From assembly GCF_020554845.1 (NCBI RefSeq), contig NZ_JAJCIA010000029.1, positions 1-51,355 of the forward strand: 51,355 nucleotides of DNA, given 5' to 3'. The notes under the pieces were generated by a model. It saw only the letters and a program-made list of their open reading frames with translations. It searched no databases and was not told the origin of the DNA. The DNA comes from Blautia faecis (GTDB taxonomy: Bacteria > Bacillota > Clostridia > Lachnospirales > Lachnospiraceae). Below are positions 8,831-17,573 of the stretch, piece after piece. Position 1 is the first letter of the stretch. Each line of letters opens with the position of its first letter. Made by a program: the position numbers and the translations under genes.

Positions 8831-9049
8831 CTATTTGTCCATGCTGGCGTGCGTTTTCCGCGTCCTTTTGCCGGGGCAATAGGGACACTCTTTGAAAACG
8901 CAAAACTCATATTTCCACCCGGGGCGGTAGAAACGGCAAGTGCCGCAATCTTCATCATCTCCGGCACAACCGGATTGATAGCGGTCAAATCCCGGCTTCT
9001 GCTGCATGAGCAATTCAAACGCCCGCTGCTTGCCCTTTGTGAAATACAT
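8831..9049 (-). CDS. Small cysteine-rich protein of the mobile element
   Basis: A 72-residue protein beginning MYFTKGKQRAFELLMQQ. It carries a cluster of cysteines (CGTCRFYRPGWKYEFCVFKE then CPYC) that could bind zinc. I know similar small proteins only as hypothetical genes beside the replication gene of conjugative elements. The frame stays open 19 codons further upstream, but AAAGGAGG about ten bases before the ATG at 9049 decides the start. It lies upstream of the DUF6017 gene in the same direction, 128 bases away. A minus-strand terminator at 9083-9128 isolates it from whatever lay upstream. Function unknown. Confidence 0.65.
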   Translation of the reverse strand: MYFTKGKQRAFELLMQQKPGFDRYQSGCAGDDEDCGTCRFYRPGWKYEFCVFKECPYCPGKRTRKTHASMDK

Positions 9050-9082
9050 TCCGGCTGCACCTCCTTTCCTGCGGGCATAAAA

Positions 9083-9128
9083 AAACGGCGTTACTTTCTC
9101 CCCCAAAGGGGTTAAGGTAACGCCGTTT
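9083..9128 (-). terminator. Intrinsic terminator read on the minus strand
   Basis: AAACGGCGTTAC (9083-9094) and GTAACGCCGTTT (9117-9128) make a perfect 12-bp stem. On the minus strand it is followed by a run of seven T. An inner CCCC/GGGG pair stiffens the loop. It would stop transcription arriving from a gene that is no longer present, since the element is cut about 100 bases further on. Confidence 0.85.
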
Positions 9129-9228
9129 GTGTGCGTATTCAGTTTTTAACACATTCCCTGTCTATCCGCTGTCCGCAAAACCATTGATTTTATTAGCTTT
9201 TTGCCGCTATCGCTATCACACCTCATTA

Positions 9229-10608
9229 TTTAACCGTCCAGGATTTCAGAGGATGATGGAAGATGCAAAAGCAGGACGTATAAAAAGTATTGTTATAAAG
9301 GACTTTTCAAGATTTGGAAGAGATTATCTGGAAGTGGGGAATTATCTGGAAAAAATCCTGCCAGTCCTTGGTATTCGAATTATCTCAATTAACGATGGTT
9401 TTGACAGTATCAATTCCTCTGGTTTTACTGGAGGAATGAGTGTAGCGTTAAAAAATATGCTGAACGCAATGTACAGCAGAGATTTGTCCAGAAAAGTTCG
9501 TTCTGCGATGAAAACACATGCTAAAAACGGTGAATATATGCCGGCTTTTCCAAAATATGGATATATTAAAGATCCAGAAGATAAGCATCATCTGGTTATA
9601 GATCCAGAAGCGGCTGAAACAGTGAAACTGATATTCACAATGGCGGCAGATGGGAAAACCAAAGGACAGATAGCAAAATATCTGAACGAAACCCATGTGC
9701 TTACATGCAGGGAGTATATGTGCAGAAAAGGTATAAAAATGCACAGAGAAAACGAAAAAGAAAAGAAACTCTGGTCAGTCACAACAATCTCAGATATGCT
9801 CAAAAATGAAGTGTATCTTGGAAAAATTATTTGGAATAAAAAGAGAGTGGCAAGAACAGGAAGCAATAAATTGGTTTCCAATGATAAAGAGGAGTGGATT
9901 GTTGTAGAAAATGCACATGAACCAATTATATCCGATGAATTATTCCGGAAAGCAAATGAGAAAGCGTTTACTAACCAGAAAAAAGTTCTTGCAAAAAGAG
10001 GAGTAGCCTGCCCTATTTTCTTTTGCCCGACCTGTGGAAGAAGACTTGGTTTTACCAGCAGAGAGACTGGGTATCGCTGTATGCAGGCACATATCAGTGG
10101 TCTTAGTGGGTGTGCGGAAAGTAAAATGGACAGGAAAGAAGCAGAAGAAACAGTACTGGATGCAGCCAGAAATATGGCACAATTCATTTCGGAAAATCTT
10201 GAGAAAAAGAAAAGAGAATGGCATAAAACAATTTTGAAAGAAGAAAATATCGCAACACTGAAAAGTGAAAAAAAGCGACTCTCGTCAAGAAAGATGAAAC
10301 TATATTCTGATTATCGTTCAGAAGTGTTGGACAAGGAAGGGTATATGGAAGAACTGGAAAAAACGACTTCCCGTATTTTAGAAATCACTTTGCAGATAGC
10401 AGAATTGGAGAATGAGATTGCAGTAGCGAAGAAAAAATGTGATGAAGCAACAGAAAAAGAAATGGAAGTAAATGAGATTGCAGCATTGCAGGATTTTGAC
10501 AAAATACAGCTGTCAAAGATTATTGAGAAAGTCTTTATTTATGAACCAGGTCGTATGGAGATAAGCTGGAAGATGGATGACATTTTCTACAAAGAAGAAA
10601 AAGCATAA
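9229..10608 (+). pseudogene. Large serine recombinase (TnpX-like), N-terminal catalytic part missing
   Basis: Recognisable homology starts abruptly at FNRPGFQRMMEDAKAGRIKS and continues for 459 residues to a normal C-terminus. It includes VIKDFSRFGRDYLEVGNYLE of the resolvase domain, the recombinase domain with PKYGYIKDP, a zinc ribbon (CPTCGRR and CMQAH followed by CAE) and a coiled coil (about 10240-10470). The first 60 or so residues, including the catalytic serine, are absent: bases 9130-9228 encode nothing like them. The frame stays open upstream to 9127 only by chance. Integration or deletion by the neighbouring element most likely removed the 5' end. The product cannot recombine DNA as it stands. 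Confidence 0.85.
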
Positions 10609-10631
10609 ACGGAATAAGATTGTTCGCAGGA

Positions 10632-10662
10632 GCATCACTGGATGAAAACAGTGGTGCTTTTT
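10632..10662 (+). terminator. Intrinsic terminator after the recombinase remnant
   Basis: GCATCACTG and CAGTGGTGC form a 9-bp stem with one G-T pair around an eight-base loop, followed by TTTTT. It begins 23 bases after the recombinase stop codon. Confidence 0.8.
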
Positions 10663-10695
10663 GCGAATTAAAAGCAAATTTTTTTTAGACTTATA

Positions 10696-11226
10696 TTGAC
10701 AAAAGCAGAACTAAAGGCACTGTATTGGAACGATATAGATTTTTCCAGAAGAGCACTTTGGGTAAAGAAAACAATGTGCCTTGTGCGTAGTGACCATGGA
10801 GCATATTTCGAGGTACATAATCCCAAGACTTTCAGTGGAAATCGATTAATTCCTCTTACAAATAAATGTATAGAGGCACTTATGAGACAAAAGACATTAA
10901 ATACATCTACAGTGCAGAAATATAAGGATACAAATTTTACGAATTTGGTATTTCCATCTAAAAAGAACCAGCCTTTTCATGATATGGTCATACTTGAGTC
11001 AATACATAATGTAATTGCTAAAATGGCTGCGGATGGCGTTTATGTTGAAAAATTTGGTCCACATACATTCAGACATACATTTGCAACAAGAGCGATTGAA
11101 AATGATATGAACCCTAAAACACTTCAGAGAATTCTGGGGCATAGTTCACTACAAATGACAATGAATCTCTATTGCCATGTTTCTGATGATAAGTTGTTTG
11201 ATGAAATGAAGAAAATGGAAAAATAA
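10696..11226 (+). pseudogene. Tyrosine recombinase/integrase, C-terminal fragment
   Basis: The fragment covers the catalytic domain of a phage-type integrase: [15 protein letters not shown] holds the conserved His and second Arg, [17 protein letters not shown] the second His and the nucleophilic Tyr. It begins at [15 protein letters not shown], just past where the first catalytic Arg (normally in GLRISE) and the whole core-binding domain should be. The only start is a TTG with no ribosome site, and the bases before it are AT-rich noncoding. Full-length relatives have close to 400 residues. This is a second integrase lost at its 5' end, next to the serine recombinase remnant, which suggests repeated insertion at this spot. 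Confidence 0.85.
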
Positions 11227-11574
11227 AATGGTGTAAAAGTGGTGTAAACAAACAAAAATCAGCTGTGAAGACTATTGAAAACAATACGCTTCTCATATAA
11301 ATATGCAAAAAAAAGTGGGTTGTTATATTTTTTTACATATAAAAAGAAATTGTGAAATTTTTATCTTTAAATGTGCGAAAATTATGAAAATTATGCGTAT
11401 TCATATACTTATACAGAAGAATTTTCATGTAATAAAGCTAAAAAATGAAGCGTAGCGGTAGAATACGGAGCTGATTTGCACAATAAAATATAACAAAAAC
11501 CAGGAAAGTCAATACGTCATTTAAAAACAAATTCTTAACAAATAATGAATTTTGTATATATTCAAACGTTTTTG
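11227..11574. other. AT-rich spacer between integrase remnants and chromosome
   Basis: About 350 bases with very high AT content and no convincing open frame. It probably holds the outer end of the older element. No clear terminator or direct repeat of an attachment site could be picked out by eye. Confidence 0.5.
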
Positions 11575-11603
11575 TTGCACTTCTTTTGTCAATTTGCTAT
11601 AAT
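11575..11603 (+). promoter_or_regulatory. Sigma-A promoter of mgsA-rsmD-coaD
   Basis: TTGCAC (11575-11580), a 17-base spacer and TATAAT (11598-11603), lying 37 bases before the mgsA start codon, which has a GGGAGAGG ribosome site. Confidence 0.85.
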
Positions 11604-11640
11604 TGGTACAATAAACAGAAAGAAATGGGAGAGGTGAACT

Positions 11641-12036
11641 ATGAATTTAGGTATCATTGCACATAATAGTAAAAAAGTTCTCATTGAAGATTTCTGTATC
11701 GCTTATAAGAACATCCTGGCCAAGCATGAAGTATATGCTACCGGCACTACAGGAAGAAGAATTGAGGAAGCCACCGGTCTTCATGTCCATAAGTTTTTAC
11801 CGGGCAGTATCGGAGGCGATAAGCAGTTCATGGAAATGGTAGAGCGGCAGGATCTGGATATGGTAATACTTTTCTATAATCCTGTTATGATAGATCCGAA
11901 GGAGCCAGACATCACAGCTATTGTAAAGCGCTGTGACCAGTATAATATTCCGGTGGCGACCAATATCGCTACTGCAGAACTTCTTATTCTTGGACTGGCC
12001 CGTGGTGATCTGGATTGGAGACTGAATCTGAAATGA
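11641..12036 (+). CDS. mgsA: Methylglyoxal synthase
   Basis: Converts dihydroxyacetone phosphate to methylglyoxal and phosphate, a bypass that relieves build-up of sugar phosphates. The 131-residue protein has the family length and motifs: AHNSKK near the N-terminus, ATGTTG (33-38) for phosphate binding, PGSIGGDKQ with the catalytic Asp60, and VATNIATAELLI (105-116). Cytoplasmic. It is the first gene after the promoter at 11575 and overlaps rsmD by four bases (ATGA). Nothing unusual is seen in the sequence. Being first in an operon with rsmD and coaD is a common order in Lachnospiraceae, as far as I know. Confidence 0.95.
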   Translation: MNLGIIAHNSKKVLIEDFCIAYKNILAKHEVYATGTTGRRIEEATGLHVHKFLPGSIGGDKQFMEMVERQDLDMVILFYNPVMIDPKEPDITAIVKRCDQYNIPVATNIATAELLILGLARGDLDWRLNLK

Positions 12037-12587
12037 GAGTCATCGCAGGAAAAGCAAGACGACTGAACCTTAAGACTGTGCCGGGTATGGACACACGCCC
12101 GACCACAGACCGCATCAAAGAAACTCTTTTTAATATTCTTCAGCCTGAACTTCTGGATTGTCACTTCCTTGATCTGTTCAGCGGAAGCGGTGCAATCGGC
12201 ATTGAGGCATTAAGCCGCGGAGCAGCTCGGGCTGTTTTTGTTGAAAAAAATCCCAAGGCATGCACATGCATAAGAGAAAATCTGACATTTACAAAACTTG
12301 CAGATAGTGGTACACTGCTGAATATGGACGTGATGCAGGCCCTTCGTTCCTTAGAAGGAAAGGGCGTTTTCGACTGCATATTTATGGATCCCCCATATAA
12401 CCATGAGCTGGAGCGTCAGGTTCTGGAATACCTTCAGGACAGCAGTATTCTGGATGAGAATACACTGATCATCGTGGAAGCTGACCTTACTACAGATTTC
12501 GGTTATGTGGAAGATCTTGGCTACAGACAGCTGCGTTCCAAAGAATACAAAACTAACAAGCATATCTTTTTATGCCGGGGAAAGTGA
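12033..12587 (+). CDS. rsmD: 16S rRNA (guanine966-N2)-methyltransferase
   Basis: Methylates G966 of 16S rRNA in the small ribosomal subunit using S-adenosylmethionine. The 184-residue product starts MRVIAGKARR, has the RPTTDRIKETLFNIL segment, the cofactor loop LDLFSGSGAIGIEALSRGA (about 46-64) and the catalytic DPPY (about 119-122). A start six codons upstream (12015) is possible, but the ATG at 12033 overlaps the mgsA stop as ATGA and matches the family's usual beginning. It lies nine bases before coaD. The rsmD-coaD-ylbJ order matches the Bacillus ylbH-coaD-ylbJ cluster. Confidence 0.95.
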   Translation: MRVIAGKARRLNLKTVPGMDTRPTTDRIKETLFNILQPELLDCHFLDLFSGSGAIGIEALSRGAARAVFVEKNPKACTCIRENLTFTKLADSGTLLNMDVMQALRSLEGKGVFDCIFMDPPYNHELERQVLEYLQDSSILDENTLIIVEADLTTDFGYVEDLGYRQLRSKEYKTNKHIFLCRGK

Positions 12588-12596
12588 GAAAAATAC

Positions 12597-13085
12597 ATGG
12601 TAATAGCTGTTTATCCAGGAAGTTTTGATCCGGCCACTTATGGTCATCTGGACATAATCAAGCGTGCAAGCGTATCTTTCGACAAAGTAATCGTAGGAGT
12701 TTTGCATAATTCTGCAAAAAGTCCGTTGTTTTCTGTTGAAGAACGTGTTAATATACTAGAAAAGGCAACAAAAGACATGGAGAATGTAGAAATCAAGGCA
12801 TTCAAGGGTCTTTCTGTGAACTTTGCCAGAGAGAATCATGCACAGGTGATCGTGCGCGGGCTTCGTGCAGTTACAGATTTTGAATTTGAACTGCAGATGG
12901 CACAGACAAACCGAGTGCTTGCTCCGGATATTGACACCGTGTTTCTGACGACAAGCCTGGAATATGCATATCTTAGCTCTACTATTATGAAAGAAGTAGC
13001 AGGCTATGATGGCGACCTGAGCAAATTTGCTCCGCCGGAAATTACCGAAGCTGTTAAGAAAAAAATGCACGATTTGAAGAAATAG
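12597..13085 (+). CDS. coaD: Phosphopantetheine adenylyltransferase
   Basis: Catalyses the fourth step of coenzyme A synthesis, joining 4'-phosphopantetheine with ATP to give dephospho-CoA. The 162-residue length is typical. The nucleotidyltransferase signature is [16 protein letters not shown] (residues 5-20), where TYGH is the HxGH-type motif with Thr in first position. Further conserved parts are [17 protein letters not shown] and the C-terminal SSTIMKEVA, part of the ATP-binding site. Cytoplasmic. Follows rsmD by nine bases in the same operon. Confidence 0.96.
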   Translation: MVIAVYPGSFDPATYGHLDIIKRASVSFDKVIVGVLHNSAKSPLFSVEERVNILEKATKDMENVEIKAFKGLSVNFARENHAQVIVRGLRAVTDFEFELQMAQTNRVLAPDIDTVFLTTSLEYAYLSSTIMKEVAGYDGDLSKFAPPEITEAVKKKMHDLKK

Positions 13086-13102
13086 AATAAGGAGAGTTTA
13101 CT

Positions 13103-13738
13103 ATGAGCAGCAGAATTGAACAGATCATTGAAGAAATCGAAGAATATGTAGACAGTTGTAAATATCAGCCACTTTCTACAACTAAGATTGTAGTGAATAA
13201 AGAAGAAATCGAAGAGCTTCTTCGTGAACTTCGTCTTAAGACTCCAGACGAGATCAAACGTTATCAGAAGATCATCAGCAATAAGGATGCCATCCTTGAG
13301 GATGCACAGACAAAGGCAGATGCACTGATCGCAGATGCACAGAATAAAGCTCAGGAGCTTGTTACCCAGCATGAGATCATGCAGAAAGCATATGCGCAGG
13401 CAAACGAGACTATCAATGCAGCGAATCGTCAGGCTCAGGAGATTCTGGATTCCGCTACACAGGATGCTAACAGCATTCGTCTCAGCGCGATCACATACAC
13501 AGATGACATGATGGCAAACATCGGTTCCGTACTTACCCAGACTCTTGAGGATGCTGGCGGCAAATATAAAGGATTCATCGATGCTCTTCAGGCATGCATG
13601 GATGTTGTAAACCATAATCGTCAGGAGCTTGCGCCACAGACTGCTCAGGCAGCTGCAATGTCCGGCTCTTATCAGCCGGCTGATACAGAGGCTTCCAAGG
13701 AAGATGAAGCTCTTCTGGACGAGATTGGCGATAACTAA
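13103..13738 (+). CDS. Coiled-coil protein resembling V-ATPase subunit H/DivIVA-like proteins
   Basis: A 211-residue soluble protein with a compact N-terminal part (1-50, with SCKYQPLSTTKIVVNKEEIE) and a long Ala/Gln-rich heptad region from about 75 to 150 (ADALIADAQNKAQELV, NRQAQEILDSATQDAN), which is a predicted coiled coil. The C-terminus is acidic and disordered. Relatives in Lachnospiraceae are commonly labelled subunit H of a vacuolar ATPase, but no ATPase genes are nearby and the name probably reflects coiled-coil similarity only. A DivIVA/GpsB-like scaffold role is an alternative. The gene has AAGGAG before its ATG and follows coaD by 17 bases, so it is likely co-transcribed. Confidence 0.75.
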   Translation: MSSRIEQIIEEIEEYVDSCKYQPLSTTKIVVNKEEIEELLRELRLKTPDEIKRYQKIISNKDAILEDAQTKADALIADAQNKAQELVTQHEIMQKAYAQANETINAANRQAQEILDSATQDANSIRLSAITYTDDMMANIGSVLTQTLEDAGGKYKGFIDALQACMDVVNHNRQELAPQTAQAAAMSGSYQPADTEASKEDEALLDEIGDN

Positions 13739-13825
13739 TTTTGCTGCGCGAAATATAGCAGACTTTATCTGATTGTGATTCACTAAAACTATTCTATAAA
13801 TGTTTTATGTGAGCAGGGATCATGT

Positions 13826-14746
13826 TTATAAGAATATAAGTATGAGAGCAGCAGTAACTGCTGCATTCATACATTTGGCAGAAGCGTACGGATGAAGGGA
13901 GAGTTCCTTTCCAAGTACGCTTTTTGTTTGCGCCATAATACAGAATCCTCCGAATGCACTCATGCACAGTGCAAGAAGTACACGAAGTGAATAAGAAAAC
14001 CCGGACAGCAGGAGCCCATGGAGACCAGTGGTAACTTCTATCAGTCCGAGAAGAATATATTTTCCCTGTGCCGGAAGATACCAGAAATGACTTATGGCTG
14101 CGGACAGAATAGAAAACATAAGAATATAACCCCCCAGTTTTGCCATAGTTTCAAAACTATTCATAATGACAAAATCCAGGAGCCCGGCAGAAGTATATTC
14201 CTGCTCAGATGTTTTTGGCGTACAAAAGGAAAGCAGTGAGTTTTTTCTATAGAATGTAAAGCGAAAAAAACACATGCAGATCATGTCTGATAGAAACAGA
14301 ATCCCCACAAGAAAACCAATATGTAATTTTCCCTCAAGACAGATATGTCCCACATAAGTAATAAGAAAGGCCGGACTTGGATTATTGCAGAAAGTTAACA
14401 AATATTCAGCCTCCTGCCGGCTGATTTTTCCAGCATAATACAAATCTGCGGTTAATTTTGCCCCCATAGGGTAACCGGTGAGAAGTCCCAGAAGAAATAC
14501 ATAGGCTCCTCCCGGAGAAAGCCCAAAAACGACCTTGAAAAAAGGAGCAGTTGGTTGTAAAATTTTTGTAATCCAATCTGTGTGCACCAGAATTCCTGTA
14601 AGGATCATAAACGGAAGAAGGGTAGGCAGTAAGGTCTCCAACCACAGTTTCAGTCCGTTTCTTGCCGCAGCAAGAGCTTCGGCCGGGTAACACAGAAGGA
14701 AGAGTAAAAGCAGGATAACAGAAAGCAGGATTATTTTTTTCTTCAT
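13826..14746 (-). CDS. ylbJ: YlbJ-like sporulation integral membrane protein
   Basis: The 306-residue protein has about eight membrane segments and the nucleoside-recognition (Gate) features: LETLLPTLLPFMILTGIL, GLLTGYPMGAKL and TFCNNPSPAFLITYVG. YlbJ in Bacillus is needed for spore cortex formation under sigma-E control; its transport substrate is unknown. The frame is open 11 codons further upstream, but GAGGT just before the ATG at 14746 and the positively charged MKKK start decide for 14746. It is read against its neighbours and converges on the coiled-coil gene. Its place beside rsmD-coaD supports the name. I infer that the host forms spores or descends from a spore former. Confidence 0.85.
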   Translation of the reverse strand: MKKKIILLSVILLLLFLLCYPAEALAAARNGLKLWLETLLPTLLPFMILTGILVHTDWITKILQPTAPFFKVVFGLSPGGAYVFLLGLLTGYPMGAKLTADLYYAGKISRQEAEYLLTFCNNPSPAFLITYVGHICLEGKLHIGFLVGILFLSDMICMCFFRFTFYRKNSLLSFCTPKTSEQEYTSAGLLDFVIMNSFETMAKLGGYILMFSILSAAISHFWYLPAQGKYILLGLIEVTTGLHGLLLSGFSYSLRVLLALCMSAFGGFCIMAQTKSVLGKELSLHPYASAKCMNAAVTAALILIFL

Positions 14747-14917
14747 TTTGACCTCGTTATTAAAATAAAAGCCCAACATGTGAAGTTATAGTCAGGTTGT
14801 GTTCAGCAGCCTGAAGTATGTTTAAAAAATCATTATATAAAATTTATATTCTGTTTCTGTCTCAAAATGCCGAAAAGATAAATACAAACCATATATAAAA
14901 TTTTGGAGGTAACCCAT

Positions 14918-16369
14918 ATGGCAATTTTAGAAAACTTCGAACCCAAAAATGTGTTTCACTATTTTGAGGAAATCTGTGGTATTCCACATGGTTCAGGAAA
15001 TACAAAACAAATCAGTGATTATCTGGTGAATTTTGCAAAGGAGCATGATTTGAAATATGTTCAGGATGACATGAATAATGTTGTGATTTATAAACCTGCA
15101 ACACCTGGCTACGAAAACGCGCCCACAGTCATCCTTCAGGGACATATGGATATGGTTTGTGCGAAATGCCCGGAAATCGAACATGATTTTATAAAGGATG
15201 GACTAAAGCTGGTTGTGAAAGATGGCTTTTTATCAGCCGAGGGCACTACTCTTGGCGGCGATGACGGAATTGCAGTGGCTTATGGCCTTGCGCTTTTAGA
15301 CAGTACAGATTTGCCGCATCCGGCTTTGGAGGTTGTTTTCACCGTCGATGAAGAGACGGGGCTTCTGGGCGCTGACGGATTCGACTGCAGCCTTTTGAAG
15401 GGAAGAAGAATGATCAATCTGGATTCTGAAAAAGAGGGCTGTCTGTGGGTAAGCTGCGCTGGTGGTGTTGCTGGAAATTCTTATCTGCCAGTCCGGCGTG
15501 TGGACGCTTCCGGCAGAAAAGTTAACGTAAAAGTCTGTGGACTTGTGGGAGGCCATTCCGGAGCTGAAATACACAAAAACCGCGCAAGTGCCAATATTCT
15601 TATGGGACAGTTTCTTTATGAACTTTCCCATGTCTGTGGCTATGCATTAAAAGAATTAGAAGGTGGTCAGCAGGACAACGTTATTACAAAAGAATGCGAA
15701 GCGGTTCTTCTTGTGCTTCCGGAAGAAATTTCTCAGATCACTTCCCTTGCAAAGAAAATGCAGAAGGATTTCCAGGCAGAATACACTGGTACAGATGATA
15801 CTATTACAATTCAGATAACAGAAGAAGGGGATATGGATGCACAGGTTCTTCATCCCACCAGCCAGGAAAAAGTGCTTTTTTATCTGATGAACATGCCATT
15901 TGGTGTTAAGAAAATGAGTGGTACCATAGAAAATCTGGTGGAAACCTCCTGCAATCCCGGAATTCTGAAGCTGTATGGGGACGAGTTGTTTGTACAGACC
16001 AGTATCCGAAGCTCTGTAGGAACTGCCAAAGAGGCTCTTTCCCATAAAATTCAATACCTGACAGAATTTCTGGGAGGCGAATATGAGACTGAGGGGGCTT
16101 ATCCTGCATGGGAGTATCGTAAAGCTTCTCCTCTTCGTGACAAGATGGTAGAAATTTATAAAAACATGTACGACAAAGACCTGGACGTAGTTGCCATTCA
16201 TGCCGGTCTGGAATGTGGTATTTTTTATGAGCGAATGGAAAACCTTGACTGCACCTCTCTTGGACCGGATATTCTGGACATCCACACCAGCAAAGAACGC
16301 CTTGATATGGCTTCTGTGAAACGGGTTTGGGAATATCTGACAGAAGTATTGAAAAATTTGAAAGACTGA
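14918..16369 (+). CDS. pepD: Aminoacyl-histidine dipeptidase (PepD/M20 family)
   Basis: A 483-residue cytosolic metallopeptidase that cleaves Xaa-His dipeptides. The M20 motifs are all present: LQGHMDMVCAK (metal His and catalytic Asp), GTTLGGDDGIAVAYG (bridging Asp), VDEETGLLGA (catalytic Glu pair), LDSEKEG, and a C-terminal HAGLECG. The central lid domain starts after about residue 200 (VGGHSGAEIHKNRASAN). The start at 14918 has a perfect GGAGG seven bases upstream; five extra in-frame codons lie before it. It stands alone, divergent from ylbJ and closed by a terminator at 16465. Supplying histidine from peptides complements the his operon downstream, though the two are not linked. Confidence 0.93.
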   Translation: MAILENFEPKNVFHYFEEICGIPHGSGNTKQISDYLVNFAKEHDLKYVQDDMNNVVIYKPATPGYENAPTVILQGHMDMVCAKCPEIEHDFIKDGLKLVVKDGFLSAEGTTLGGDDGIAVAYGLALLDSTDLPHPALEVVFTVDEETGLLGADGFDCSLLKGRRMINLDSEKEGCLWVSCAGGVAGNSYLPVRRVDASGRKVNVKVCGLVGGHSGAEIHKNRASANILMGQFLYELSHVCGYALKELEGGQQDNVITKECEAVLLVLPEEISQITSLAKKMQKDFQAEYTGTDDTITIQITEEGDMDAQVLHPTSQEKVLFYLMNMPFGVKKMSGTIENLVETSCNPGILKLYGDELFVQTSIRSSVGTAKEALSHKIQYLTEFLGGEYETEGAYPAWEYRKASPLRDKMVEIYKNMYDKDLDVVAIHAGLECGIFYERMENLDCTSLGPDILDIHTSKERLDMASVKRVWEYLTEVLKNLKD

Positions 16370-16464
16370 TAATTACATGTATATTTAAAAGCCTGTTTTT
16401 CATAAAGCTTTTGGCATACCCCCATTAAATAGTAACTGTGGCTGCCATAGCCTTTGATCATTCG

Positions 16465-16509
16465 AATCAGCTGTATTTGGAAAAATATTTTCCATACAGC
16501 TGATTTTTT
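16465..16509 (+). terminator. Intrinsic terminator of pepD
   Basis: AATCAGCTGTAT (16465-16476) pairs perfectly with ATACAGCTGATT (16494-16505) around a 17-base loop and is followed by TTTT. Confidence 0.88.
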
Positions 16510-16622
16510 GTTCTAATTTTTCTGATTTTCCATATATTATCTGAGGGTGAAAAAATCGTTACTATTTACTGGTAACAAAAAAATCATCCACCTTTTCCCA
16601 TATATTAAAGAGAGGAAATGCC

Positions 16623-17456
16623 ATGAAAAGAAAGACCGGGAAACACTTACTCCTTCTTCTTTTTCTTTTGCCGCTGCTTATCTTGCTTCAGAATTTTATT
16701 CAGCAAAGAAGCCAGGCCTCCCTGTTAAAACCGGACACCTGTTTTACAGAAAGCTTCCGGGAACAGGCTTTGTCGTCTGCGCTATATGCAGAGTTAGAAG
16801 AAAGAGTACATTCGGATGGAGAATTTGCCGATCTTCTTACAACAACTATGCTGAATGGAAAATTTTTTCCAAAATATCTTTCCGGAAACAGGGAAGCATA
16901 TCTGCGCTTCAAACCCAAAGCCTATTATGACCTGAGAAACTGTTATCTGGCTGTCTGGAAAGACCTGGAAAGTTTTCCCATTCCAATCAGAAACGATAGA
17001 GAAATATGGCAAGAGATTTTTTATGAAAACACCTTTGGCGCTGCCCGAAGCTATGGTGGAAGCCGGACGCACGAAGGCTGCGATCTCTTTGGCAGGGTTT
17101 CTCAATCCGGATTTTATCCTGTGATTTCCATGACTGATGGCAAAATAGAAAAAATCGGATGGCTTCCTCTTGGCGGATACCGGATCGGAATCCGTTCTCC
17201 TCATGGAGGGTATTTTTATTATGCCCATCTTGCATCCTATGAAAAATATTTTCAGACAGGTGAAGCAGTGGAAGCGGGGCAGATCCTTGGATTCATGGGA
17301 GATACCGGATACGGAGAAGAAGGAATGTCCGGAAAATTTCCGGTTCATCTTCATCTGGGAATCTACATAAATCCACAGGGAAAAGAGGAACTGAGTGTAA
17401 ACCCTTACTATGTCTTACAGGCAATGGAGAAAAAAGTAAAAAAATACACTTATTGA
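16623..17456 (+). CDS. M23 family metallopeptidase, membrane-anchored
   Basis: The 277-residue protein starts MKRKTGKHLL and has one N-terminal hydrophobic segment (8-24) that acts as signal peptide or anchor. An unassigned helical region follows (30-130), then a LytM/M23 zinc peptidase domain (135-260). The zinc ligands are His150 and Asp154 (THEGCDLFG) and His244 in VHLHLG; the other conserved histidines are at 202 (YYAHL) and 242. All catalytic residues are present, so it is probably active on peptidoglycan cross-links outside the membrane. Such peptidases with an anchor and no SH3 domain are often linked to sporulation or cell division; this is not shown here. Ribosome site AGAGGAAA lies before the ATG. 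Confidence 0.88.
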   Translation: MKRKTGKHLLLLLFLLPLLILLQNFIQQRSQASLLKPDTCFTESFREQALSSALYAELEERVHSDGEFADLLTTTMLNGKFFPKYLSGNREAYLRFKPKAYYDLRNCYLAVWKDLESFPIPIRNDREIWQEIFYENTFGAARSYGGSRTHEGCDLFGRVSQSGFYPVISMTDGKIEKIGWLPLGGYRIGIRSPHGGYFYYAHLASYEKYFQTGEAVEAGQILGFMGDTGYGEEGMSGKFPVHLHLGIYINPQGKEELSVNPYYVLQAMEKKVKKYTY

Positions 17457-17477
17457 TAACAAATTTTTTGAAATATA

Positions 17478-17486
17478 TGCTATAAT
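17478..17486 (+). promoter_or_regulatory. Extended -10 promoter of relQ
   Basis: TGCTATAAT is a perfect extended -10 element. A -35 hexamer is not clear. It lies 88 bases before the relQ start codon. Confidence 0.6.
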
Positions 17487-17573
17487 GATTAAACATATGG
17501 GCAGACACACTTAAATTTAACTGCAGAATATTTTTCATAATACAATGCCCATATTCTGTAAGGAGCGATTTAT

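Larger units (their letters stand above)
1..9228. mobile_element. Remnant of an integrative conjugative element (left end outside window)
   Basis: This block carries genes typical of Firmicute conjugative elements: a DUF6017-type replication protein, PcfB, a VirD4-like coupling protein, Maff2, an XRE regulator and TnpV. The coupling-protein to cysteine-rich-protein stretch looks richer in GC than the flanking chromosome. No relaxase, VirB4, VirB6 or cell-wall hydrolase gene is visible, although in related elements the channel genes usually follow Maff2. The right boundary is placed at about 9229 because a serine recombinase becomes recognisable there in mid-domain. The element therefore looks deleted or recombined and cannot conjugate from what is seen here. 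The boundary is an inference. Confidence 0.6.

Noticed and set aside
8709..8903. A 64-codon minus-strand frame between the cysteine-rich gene and the DUF6017 gene
   Set aside because: It overlaps the better supported cysteine-rich gene by 73 bases, has no ribosome site I can see and shows no family motif. It could be a small element gene, but support is too thin.
8326..9078. A 250-codon minus-strand frame across the cysteine-rich gene and the DUF6017 gene
   Set aside because: It is out of frame with both recognised proteins, rich in Arg/Ala/Gly as shadows in GC-rich DNA are, and has no domain.
9127..9228. The first 34 codons of the open frame reading into the serine recombinase, considered as its true N-terminus
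   Set aside because: They bear no resemblance to a resolvase catalytic domain, lack the serine motif, and start inside the terminator hairpin of the neighbouring element.
13103..13738. Coiled-coil protein considered as a true V-type ATPase subunit
   Set aside because: There is no other ATPase subunit gene in the neighbourhood and the similarity is limited to heptad-repeat composition.
13004..13783. A 259-codon minus-strand frame opposite coaD and the coiled-coil gene
   Set aside because: Its Cys/Ile/Phe-rich composition is typical of the antisense of a Gln/Ala/Glu-rich coiled coil, and it crosses two real genes.
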